Shown here: positions 7,709 through 15,832 of the stretch, piece by piece
How the letters are laid out: each line of letters starts with the position of its first letter
Numbering within the stretch: position 1 is the first letter of the stretch
Origin: G963704535 sp963704535
Lineage (GTDB): Bacteria > Chloroflexota > Chloroflexia > Chloroflexales > Roseiflexaceae
Direction of reading: 5' to 3'
Length of the DNA stretch: 64,000 nucleotides
NCBI GenBank assembly: GCA_963704535.1
Contig: OY969916.1
Span: 8,804,001-8,868,000 of the forward strand
The notes under the pieces: model-generated
What the model saw: the letters and a program-made list of their open reading frames with translations, nothing else
What the model was told of the DNA's origin: nothing
Database searches by the model: none
Translations under genes and position numbers: made by a program

Positions 7709-9457
7709 ATGCGGGACATCAGAATGGGGCGGCGTTGGCTCAGCGCGTTCGTGATCCTGCTGGTGTTGATCGGCGGCGCGCCGGCCGCCTTCGCGCAGGG
7801 CGAGCAGGTCTACGTGGTGCGCATCATGCACACCAATGACCACCACGCGCGTATCGAGCCGACCGACGTGAGCGGCGTGAAGTCCGGCGGTGTGGCGCGG
7901 CGCAAGACGCTGGTCGACCAGATCCGCGCCGAGACGCCCAACACGCTGCTGCTCGACGCCGGCGATGTCTTCCAGGGCACACTGTACTTCAACCAATATC
8001 GCGGGCAGGCCGACCTGTACTTCTACAACGCGATGAAGTACGACGCGATGGCGATCGGCAACCACGAGTTCGACCAGGGGCCGCAGACGCTGGCCGACTT
8101 CATCGCCGGGGCGACCTTCCCGGTGCTCAGCGCGAATATTACGACCGATGGCTCATCGCCGCTGGCCGGCAAGTTCAAGCCCTGGGTGATCAAGGAGGTC
8201 GGCGGTGAGAAGATCGGCATCTTCGGCCTGACGACCGAGGAAACGCCCATCCTGAGCAGCCCTGGGGTCGGGGTGAGCTTCACGTCGCATATCGACGCAG
8301 CCCGCCGCTCGGTGTCCGAGCTTACGGCGCAGGGCGTGAATAAGATCATCGCGCTGACGCACCTGGGCTTCGATGTCGATCGGGCGATGGCGCGCGAGGT
8401 GGCCGGGATCGATGTGATCGTCGGCGGCCACAGCCACACCCCGCTCGGCGACGAGCCAGGCGCAGTGGCGACCTACCCGCTGGTCGAAGTCGCGCCCGAC
8501 GGCACGCGAGTCGTGATCGTCCAGGACTGGGAATGGGTGCAGTGGCTGGGCGACATCTCGGTCGGCTTCGACGCCAATGGCGTAGTGACCAATTGGCAGG
8601 GCAAGCCGATCCCGCTCGACGACAGCATCGCCGCTGATGCCGGCTTCGAGGCCAAGATCAAGGAGTACAACGCGCCGCTTGAGCAGTTGCGCAACACGCC
8701 GGTCAGCCAGAGCGCGGTGGCGCTGAATGGTGCTCGCACCGACGTTCGCACCAAAGAGACCAACCTGGGCAACCTGATCGCCGACTCCATGCTTGATAAG
8801 ACCCGCGTGATCGGCAGCCAGATCGCGATCACCAATGGCGGCGGCATCCGCGCCGGCATCGACGCCGGCGAGGTAACAGTCGGCGAGGTGCTCACGGTGC
8901 TGCCCTTCGGCAACACGCTCGCGCAAGTCGACATCAGCGGGGCGCTGGTCAAGGAGGCGCTGGAGAACGGCGTCAGCCAGGTCGAGTCGGTCGCCGGGCG
9001 CTTCCCGCAGGTGGCCGGCGTGCGCTTCACCTGGAACCCGGCGGCAGCGCCGGGGAGCCGGGTCACGGGCATCCAGGTCGCTGACGGTGCCGGCGGCTAC
9101 AAGCCGATCGACCCCAACGCGACCTACCGGGTCGTGACGAACAACTTCATGCTGACCGGCGGCGACGGCTACACCGCGTTCCAGAAGGGCACTAACCCGC
9201 GCGACACCGGCTTCGTGCTTGCCGACGTCCTGACCGACTACATGCCGGCGCATGCGCCGGTCAACCCCGCCGTCGAGGGGCGCATCGTCCAGGGCACGGC
9301 GCCGGCCGAGGCGCCCGCAGCTCCGAGCGGGCCGGTCAGCCTGCCCAACACCGGCGATGAGTCGCTGCCTGCCTGGCTGCTCGCGGCGCTTGGCGCGGCC
9401 GCCATCTCGGGTGGGTTCACGCTACGCCGCCGCCGAGATTTGCATAATGTGAAGTAG
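7709..9457 (+). CDS. Secreted 5'-nucleotidase / UshA-like phosphoesterase with LPxTG-type wall anchor
   Basis: A 582-residue enzyme expected to release phosphate and nucleosides from extracellular nucleotides. A signal peptide (residues 1-31, ending AFAQG) is followed by a metallophosphatase domain with HTNDHHARI, DAGDVFQGT, IGNHEFDQGP and GGHSHTPLG as metal-binding motifs. A C-terminal substrate-binding domain carries NLGNLIAD and NGGGIRAGI. The end is a sortase-type sorting signal: LPNTG at about 545-549, a hydrophobic stretch and RRRR. ATG 7709 sits behind AAGGAGG. A wall anchor fits a single-membrane cell envelope. The gene is monocistronic. Confidence 0.92.
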   Translation: MRDIRMGRRWLSAFVILLVLIGGAPAAFAQGEQVYVVRIMHTNDHHARIEPTDVSGVKSGGVARRKTLVDQIRAETPNTLLLDAGDVFQGTLYFNQYRGQADLYFYNAMKYDAMAIGNHEFDQGPQTLADFIAGATFPVLSANITTDGSSPLAGKFKPWVIKEVGGEKIGIFGLTTEETPILSSPGVGVSFTSHIDAARRSVSELTAQGVNKIIALTHLGFDVDRAMAREVAGIDVIVGGHSHTPLGDEPGAVATYPLVEVAPDGTRVVIVQDWEWVQWLGDISVGFDANGVVTNWQGKPIPLDDSIAADAGFEAKIKEYNAPLEQLRNTPVSQSAVALNGARTDVRTKETNLGNLIADSMLDKTRVIGSQIAITNGGGIRAGIDAGEVTVGEVLTVLPFGNTLAQVDISGALVKEALENGVSQVESVAGRFPQVAGVRFTWNPAAAPGSRVTGIQVADGAGGYKPIDPNATYRVVTNNFMLTGGDGYTAFQKGTNPRDTGFVLADVLTDYMPAHAPVNPAVEGRIVQGTAPAEAPAAPSGPVSLPNTGDESLPAWLLAALGAAAISGGFTLRRRRDLHNVK

Positions 9458-9462
9458 CCACC

Positions 9463-9523
9463 ATGAAACGTGAAACGTAAAACGTGAGTAACGTCCTGCT
9501 TACGTTTCACGCTTCACGTTTCA
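9463..9523. repeat. Heptamer repeat hairpin (AAACGTG type)
   Basis: TGAAACGTGAAACGTAAAACGTG, a loop of about 16 bases, then ACGTTTCACGCTTCACGTTTC. It lies directly after the nucleotidase stop codon and may end its transcript. Confidence 0.8.
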
Positions 9524-9573
9524 GGTCTGTTGTGGGATGTTGTAGAACGCGCGAGTCCCTTAATCGACAACGC

Positions 9574-9609
9574 AAACGAGGCGCGGGCAGTGATGCCCGC
9601 GCCTCGTTT
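9574..9609 (-). terminator. Strong hairpin terminator of the PspC gene
   Basis: A perfect 16-bp stem, AAACGAGGCGCGGGCA, with loop GTGA. It starts about 20 bases after the PspC stop on the minus strand and could also act on the nucleotidase transcript from the other side. The U-run after the stem is weak (TTTGCGTTGT). Confidence 0.7.
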
Positions 9610-9629
9610 GTATGCCCAGGCCGGTCGGG

Positions 9630-9917
9630 TTACTTCCTGACCGGCTCGCCGGTGTATGGGTCGAACTTCCACTCCTCGACCGGGCGCGGGTGGTTCGGCA
9701 GCGTGTGGACGACGGTGGTGACGGTCGTGTTGGCATGCTCCTCCGGCATGATCAGCCACAGCAGCAGGTAGATGAACGGACTGACGCCGCCGAGGAGCAC
9801 GGCCAGCACAAAGATCAGGCGCACGATCACCGGGTCGACCGCGAAGTAGCGGGCCAGGCCGCCGCAGACGCCGGCGATCATCTTGTCGGAGCGGCTGCGA
9901 GTGAAATCGGTACTCAT
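9630..9917 (-). CDS. PspC-domain envelope-stress membrane protein
   Basis: A 95-residue protein with the PspC domain: an amphipathic start containing KMIAGVCGGLARYFAVDPVIVRL, then a hydrophobic stretch (LIFVLAVLLGG and FIYLLLWLIMP) and a soluble tail. PspC proteins sense or stabilise the membrane under stress; in many Gram-positive-like bacteria they stand alone, as here. No pspA is adjacent. Confidence 0.88.
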   Translation of the reverse strand: MSTDFTRSRSDKMIAGVCGGLARYFAVDPVIVRLIFVLAVLLGGVSPFIYLLLWLIMPEEHANTTVTTVVHTLPNHPRPVEEWKFDPYTGEPVRK

Positions 9918-10166
9918 AGTGTATCCATCCTTATCTATCTTGTCCGCGAACGTCGGACTGTCGCGTTCGCTCGATTATCGTTCCGTGTCATAGTACGCTC
10001 GGGGAGGCCGGATTGTTGCAAGCAATATCGATGCGATGATAACGATGCACTCCGGTGCTGCCGGTACGTGCCGGAACATCATCCTCGAATCGTGCGAGAT
10101 CCTTGTTCGCAGTCGTTTATTCAATATACCGATGTGCATCAATCATCGAACGGTATTTTTTCTTCC
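9918..10166. other. Intergenic region upstream of the CHAT gene
   Basis: About 250 bases of lower GC than the surroundings. It must hold the PspC promoter (minus strand) and probably that of the CHAT gene (plus strand), but I could not pick either with confidence. Confidence 0.4.
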
Positions 10167-10212
10167 TTTTCTCGACGATGTTCGCCCGGCCGGGCGAACA
10201 TCGTCGAGAAAA
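10167..10212. promoter_or_regulatory. Perfect 46-bp palindrome before the CHAT gene
   Basis: TTTTCTCGACGATGTTCGCCCGG is followed directly by its exact complement, 23 bp per arm with no spacer. A-runs rather than U-runs follow the stem on either strand, so it is not a standard intrinsic terminator. It may be an operator, a cruciform-forming site or a leader structure, about 90 bp upstream of the start codon. Confidence 0.6.
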
Positions 10213-10304
10213 AAGAGGTAAAGTACCTTGCTGCCGCAGGCAAGAGCGGCGTTGCGGGCGCCACCGCGTAAGCCCCACCATCAATGCCCTCAAAGGAGCG
10301 CCAT

Positions 10305-13300
10305 ATGCCCTCTAACGAGTCGCTACTGCGCCTAACCCAGATCGCCGAGGGGCCAACACAGTACCGTGTCGAAGTCGCGCTGGAGGGCGACGGGCTGGCG
10401 CGCCAGACCGCCACCGCGCGCTTCCCCTTCGAACTATCGCGCCAGGACCGGGCCGACCTGCGCTGGTACCTCGAAGACTACCTGCAATACCCGCTCGACC
10501 CGGCCCCGACGGTCGCCGCGCGGGTCGAGCAGCGCATGGCCGAAATCGGGACCGAGCTTTTCAAGGCTCTGTTTCAGTCCGGCGACGACGCGCGCGACCT
10601 GTGGGCCGAGCTGCGCCCGCGCCTGAACGACACCCGCGTCGAGATCGTCGCCGAGGTCCAAGAGGCTGCCACCATCCCCTGGGAGCTGCTGCGCGACCCC
10701 AAGACCGATGCGCAGCTGGCGCTGCGCGCCCGCGCGTTCGTGCGGGCGCAGCCCAACCCCGCCCAGCGCCCGCGGCTGCCCCGCGCATCCGGCCCGATCC
10801 GCATCCTGCTGGTGATCTGCCGCCCCGGCCGCGACGACGACGTGCCGTTCCGCTCGGTCGCCAGCCGGCTGGTCAAGGGCCTGAGCGACGAGGCCCGCGC
10901 CGTGTTCCAACTCGACGTGCTGCGCCCGCCGACCTTCGAGCGGTTGAGCCGGGTACTGCACGAAGCCCACGCCGCCGGCCAACCGTACCACGTGGTCCAC
11001 TTCGACGGCCACGGCGCCTACGGGCTAGCCGATAAGCTGGTCGTGGGCGGCAACCCGTACAGCTTCGCCGACGCCCGCCCCGGCCGGCACGGCTACCTGG
11101 CCTTCGAGAATGGGGCGCTGCCCGACAACACCGAGCTGGTGGACGGCCCAGCGCTGGGGCGGCTGCTGGCCGAGGCTGGGGTGCCGGTGCTGGTGCTCAA
11201 CGCCTGCCGCTCGGCCCACGCCGACGAAGAACAAAGAACAAAGAACCAAGAACAAAGCACCACCGAGACCGGGAGAGGGGGAGAGGCGGAGACCGATCAG
11301 CGTAAGGGCGTATTGCATACGCCCCCGCCGGCTACGCCCCCGCCGGATACGCCCACCTCTGCCACGCCCCCACCAGACAACCCCCACGAGCAAGTACGCG
11401 CCTTCGGCTCGCTGGCGCAGGAGGTGATGGACGCCGGGGTGGCCGGTGTGGTGGCGATGCGCTACAACGTCTACGTCGTCACCGCGGCGCAGTTCGTGGC
11501 CGACCTGTACGCGGCGCTGGCGCAGGGCCAGACGCTGGGCGAGGCGGTCACGCTGGGCCGCAAGCAGCTCGACGCCCAGCCGCTGCGCACGATCGCCTAC
11601 GACCCGATCGCGCTGCGCGACTGGCCGGTGCCGGTCGTCTACGAGGCCGCGCCGATCGCGCTGTTCCCCCGGCCGGAGCGCTCGGCCAAGCTGGCGATCA
11701 ACATCGGCGCCGCCGACGCGACCCCGGCGCGCGGCACGCTCGACCCGGCCCTGCCGCCGCAGCCGGACGCCGGGTTCTTCGGCCGCGACGAGACGCTGCT
11801 GGCGCTGGATCGGGCCTTCGACAACCAGCACGTCGCGCTGCTGCACGCCTTCGCCGGCAGCGGCAAGACCACCGCCGCCGCCGAGTTCGCCCGCTGGTAC
11901 GCGCTGACCGGCGGCGTCGAGGGGCCGGTGCTGTGGACCGCGTTCGAGCAGCCTAAGCCATTGGCGCGGGTGCTCGACCAGCTTGGGCAGATGTTCGGCC
12001 CATCGCTGGAGCAGAGCGGCATCCACTGGCTGGCGCTGGACGACGGGCAGCGGCGCACGGTAGCGCTCCAGGTGCTGCGGCAGGTCCCGGTGCTGTGGGT
12101 TTGGGACAACGTCGAGCCGGTCGCCGGCTTCCCCGCCCCCGCCGACGCGATCCTGAGTGATGCCGAGCAGCGCGAGCTGGCCGGCTTCCTGCGCGCGGCC
12201 CGCGAGACAAAGGCCAAGTTCCTGCTGACCTCGCGGCGCGACGAGCGCGGCTGGTTAAACGAGCTGCCCTTCCGCGTCGCGGTGCCGCCCATGCCGACCC
12301 AGGAGCGGGTGCAGCTTACGCGGGCGCTGGCCGAGCGCCACGGCCGGCGCATCGCCGACATCGACGACTGGCGGCCGCTGCTGTGGTACACCCAGGGCAA
12401 CCCGCTGACGATCACCGTGTGGTGAGCCAGGCGTTGCGCGACGGCCTGAAGACCCGCCGCGAGATCCAGGCGTTCGTGGACCGGCTGCGCGGCGGCGAGG
12501 CCGCGTTCGACGACGAGGCCGCCGAGGGCCGCTCGAAGTCGCTGGGCGCCTCGTTGAGCTACGGCTTCGCCCACGCCTTCGCTGAGGACGAGCGCAAGGT
12601 GCTGGCGCTACTGCACCTGTTCCAGGGTTTTGTGGACGTGGACGCGCTGCGCCAGATGGGCCATCCTGACGTGGACTACTGCCTGCCCGAAGTGCGCGGC
12701 CTGAACTCGTGAAGCCGGCATCGCGCTGCTCGACCGCGCCGCCAACGTCGGGCTACTCACCGCCCACGGCGGCGGCTACTACAGCATCCACCCGGCACTG
12801 CCGTGGTATTTCCGAGGGCTGTTCGAGCAGTATTACCCTCACCCTCCAGCCAGCCCGCCCTCTGCGCTTCGCTTGTCTCCCGCTGCGGCGGGCGAGGGGG
12901 AGCGGGACTCCCCTCTCCCGCGCACGGGAGAGGGGTTGGGGGTGAGGGCGACCCGCGCCTTTGTCGAAGCGATAGGCACCTTGGGAAGCTACTACCACGC
13001 TCAATACCAAGACGGCAACCGCGACGTGATCGCCGCGCTGGAAGCCGAAGAAGCCAACTTGCTGCACGCCAGGGACCTAGCACTCGTGAATGGCTGGTGG
13101 GGGAGCGTCATCAACGCGATGCAGGGGTTGAGAGCGCTCTACGATCACACTGGTCGCCGGGCTGAGTGGAAGCGGCTGGTGGATGAGATCGTGCCGGATT
13201 TCGTCGATGCTTCGGGTGGACCATTGCCGGGCCGTGAAGAGGAGTGGGACTTCGTCACACATTACCGTGTATTACTTGCCGAAGAGGCACGGCAGTGGGC

Positions 13301-14138
13301 CGAGGCCGAGCGTCTACAGCGCATCAGGGTAGATTGGAATCGCCGCCGTGCCGCCTCTGCCCTCGCCTTGTCGTTAGAAGCACTGGATGGTCCACAACGC
13401 AACAGCATTCGATCACTGGCGGTGTCACTGGCAACATTGAGCGACATTATGCGCGAACAGGGTAAACCAGATTGTGTTATATTCTCCCAGGAAGCTATCA
13501 ACCTGTATCAGCAAATCGGCGATCGGGCTGCCGAAGCTATCCGTGCCTTCAACCTTGGCCACGCCTACAAGAACATTCCGTCAATTCGTGACTTGGAGCA
13601 GGCCGAGCTCTGGTATCGGCGCAGTTTGGAACTTAGAGACGAGCGTGACCGCTTAGGACAAGCAAAATGTAAGTATCAACTGGGGTCCGTCGCCTACGAA
13701 CGTTTCAAGGAAGCACGGGCTGCAAACAAGCCAGAGGAAGAACTGCTTCGCCACCTTAATGACGCCGTGCAATCGTACCATCAGGGACTTGACCTGCTGC
13801 CCGCAAACGCCGTGAACGACCTGGCAGTGGTGCATAATCAGCTCGGCAGTATCTATGGCGATGCGGGTGACCTCGAACGCGGCCTGTCACACTATTACGA
13901 GGCCATTCGCTACTTCGAAGGAGCCGGCAATCTTTATGATGCAGGCCGAGCTCGCTTCAATGTTGCCATCACTCTCACCAACGCGAGCCGCCTCGACGAC
14001 GCGCTGCTCTACGCCCAGGCCGCGCTGCGCAACTTCGCGACCTACGGCGAGGGTGCGGCGGCGGATATCCAGGACACGCAGGGGTTGATTGCGCGGATCG
14101 AGCAGGCCCTGCGGAACCGCCCAGGCGCCGGGCGGTGA
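10305..14138 (+). CDS. CHAT protease - STAND-type NTPase - TPR protein (two frameshifts)
   Basis: A giant protein of about 1,277 residues. The CHAT caspase-like domain has its catalytic pair in VVHFDGHGAYG (His about 236) and VLNACRSA (Cys about 301). An NB-ARC/STAND-like NTPase follows, with FFGRDETLLALD, P-loop AFAGSGKTT (Lys about 521), VLWVWDNVE as Walker B and KFLLTSRRD. The C terminus is a row of TPR-like helices. The start is ATG 10305 with AAAGGAG six bases before it. The frame breaks near 12415 (NPLTITV continues VSQALRDGL) and near 12708 (EVRGL continues EAGIALLDRAANV). Repeat-derived inserts occur at about 11227-11257, 11302-11325 and 12841-12955. Such CHAT/NTPase/TPR proteins are linked to regulated proteolysis, cell death and phage defence in other bacteria; that role here is inference. 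Confidence 0.8.
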
Positions 14139-14830
14139 TGCGATCGTGGCGTCGCGCGTCGTAGCAATGAGACGCATTGATGGGCGTAGGAACGCATCGC
14201 CGGGCGGGTGCGAGACCCGCCCAGCGATGCGTTCCTACGGCGACGGCGGGGGATGCGATGGGGCGATGGCGGGCGCTGGCGGCATCGGCGGGCGATGGTA
14301 GGCATCGACGTAAGGGCGAACCCTCGTATTCGTCCGCGACGGAGGCCACGCCCGCGACGATGACCCCGCCCGCGCCGGAGGCCACGCCCGCGACGATGGC
14401 GGCGGCGACAACGGGGGATGCGACGTGGCGATGCCGGTGGTGGCGGCGATGTGCAACGCGGTGACAATGTGGGATACGGCGACGTGTGATGTGGTGTGGC
14501 GATGGCGGCGGCGACGACAATGTGGTAGGGGCGCAGCAGTTGCACCCATTGATCAATGCACGTTGTCATTGCGGGCAACTGCTGCGCCCCTACGGCATTC
14601 ATCGCGCCACGATGACCGATCGACGCACCCGTCATAGCATGCATCGGGCCATGATGACGACCCTGATGGCATCGGCGGGCACCGGCGGACACCGGCGGGC
14701 GCTGGTGGGCATCGGCAGGCATCGACGTAAGGGCGAACCCTCGTGTTCGTCCGCGACGGAGGCCAGGCCCGCGACGATGACCCCCGCCCACACCGCCAGC
14801 CCCGCCCCGACGTGGGTGAGCGCCAAACTA
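14139..14830. repeat. Repeat island between the CHAT and creatininase genes
   Basis: No gene is recognised in these 690 bases. They hold a 24-bp inverted repeat with one mismatch (14186-14209 and 14215-14238, GTAGGAACGCATCGC...), a 19-bp perfect inverted repeat (14525-14543 and 14575-14593, GTAGGGGCGCAGCAGTTGC), and a direct repeat of about 68 bp (14301-14369 and 14718-14787) containing GTAAGGGCGAACCCTCGT. Between them lies simple sequence built of GCGATGG/GGCGACG. Long open frames here come only from the repeat composition. Confidence 0.75.
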
Positions 14831-15649
14831 TCAATGATGATCCACTCTCGCCCGGATCGGGATCGTCCGAAACTCGCGCGCCAGCTCGACGAAGCGCTCC
14901 ACCGTCGCCTCGAACATGCGCTGGCCGAACTCGGGCGTCGCGGCCGCGGCGTCGCCGCAGATGCCGGCCCGCGAGAAGCGGCTCCACCAATCCTGCCAGG
15001 CGTACGCCGATGGCTCGGGGTGGTCCCAGTTGAAGTACTTGAGCTTGAGTTGGCCGATGTCGCGGTGGGCCTTGGTCATGTCCACGCGCTCCGGGTGCAG
15101 GTGCAGCATCATCGCCGTCTCGTACTCGCAGGCGTGGGCGATCGAGCCGGGGCCGCCGCGCCGCTCGGTCGCGATCACATCGGCCACCAATGCTGGGTCC
15201 ACGGCGGCGTTGACCGTCGTCGCAGCGCAGATCGCGCCGGTGGCCAGCACGCACTTGCGCGCCGCCAGGTCGCAGATCGCGTGGTTCGAGCCGTGCCCGT
15301 TGACGATCAGCAGGTGCGTGAAGCCGTGCCGGGCGACCGAGATCGCCGTCTGCGCCAGGTAGGCCAGCGCCGTCTCGATCTCGATCGCAATCACGCCGGG
15401 GAAGTCCATGTGGTGCTCGTCCAGCCCGAACGGGATGGTCGGCAGGACCAGCAGGTCGCCGCCGGCCCGCCGCCCGCACTCGGCCAGCACGCCCTCCAGG
15501 ATGTCGTTGTCGGTCGAGATCGGCAGGTGCGGCCCGTGGTCCTCGACCGCGCCGATCGGGATGGCGACCACCGGCTGCGGGTCGCGCCCGATCGCGGCCT
15601 TCATCTCCGGCCAGGTGAGGCGGTCGTAGCGCCAGGGGGAGGTGTCCAT
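14831..15649 (-). CDS. Creatininase-family amidohydrolase
   Basis: A 272-residue protein of the creatininase/MftE/ArfB family of metal-dependent amidohydrolases. Metal and catalytic motifs are intact: PIGAVEDHGPHLPISTDN, LIVNGHGSNH and HACEYETAMM. Family members act on creatinine, mycofactocin precursor or formamidopyrimidine; none of the linked pathways is next to this gene, so the substrate is open. The start is ATG 15649, about 10 bases after GGGAGGAG. It diverges from the purine operon. Confidence 0.85.
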   Translation of the reverse strand: MDTSPWRYDRLTWPEMKAAIGRDPQPVVAIPIGAVEDHGPHLPISTDNDILEGVLAECGRRAGGDLLVLPTIPFGLDEHHMDFPGVIAIEIETALAYLAQTAISVARHGFTHLLIVNGHGSNHAICDLAARKCVLATGAICAATTVNAAVDPALVADVIATERRGGPGSIAHACEYETAMMLHLHPERVDMTKAHRDIGQLKLKYFNWDHPEPSAYAWQDWWSRFSRAGICGDAAAATPEFGQRMFEATVERFVELAREFRTIPIRARVDHH

Positions 15650-15696
15650 AGGTGTGCTCCTCCCAAAAGGATATGAGGCATCAGGGTGACGTTGCG

Positions 15697-15702
15697 ATTA
15701 TA
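15697..15702 (-). promoter_or_regulatory. Extended -10 promoter of the creatininase gene
   Basis: On the minus strand TGCTATAAT is a perfect extended -10 (TATAAT at 15702-15697). The -35 region is poor. The leader would be about 40 bases. Confidence 0.6.
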
Positions 15703-15753
15703 GCACGATGGCATGTAGCACGATGTTTTCGTTCAGCGGCGGTGCAACTATGC

Positions 15754-15759
15754 TATACT
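15754..15759 (+). promoter_or_regulatory. Extended -10 promoter of the purine operon
   Basis: TGCTATACT, an extended -10 (TATACT at 15754-15759), lies about 75 bases before purSL. No purine riboswitch fold was recognised in the short leader. Confidence 0.55.
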
Positions 15760-15832
15760 GTGCGGCTGGAAAAGCCGTCTTGGCGGAAGCGACGGCCACG
15801 CCTGCTGATGATAACGATGCGGAACGGAGCGG

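Noticed and set aside
10167..10212. The palindrome as an intrinsic terminator
   Set aside because: A-runs, not U-runs, follow the stem on both strands.
14042..14791. Arginine- and histidine-rich frames of up to 250 residues in the repeat island
   Set aside because: They exist on several frames and both strands and are produced by GCGATGG-type simple sequence.
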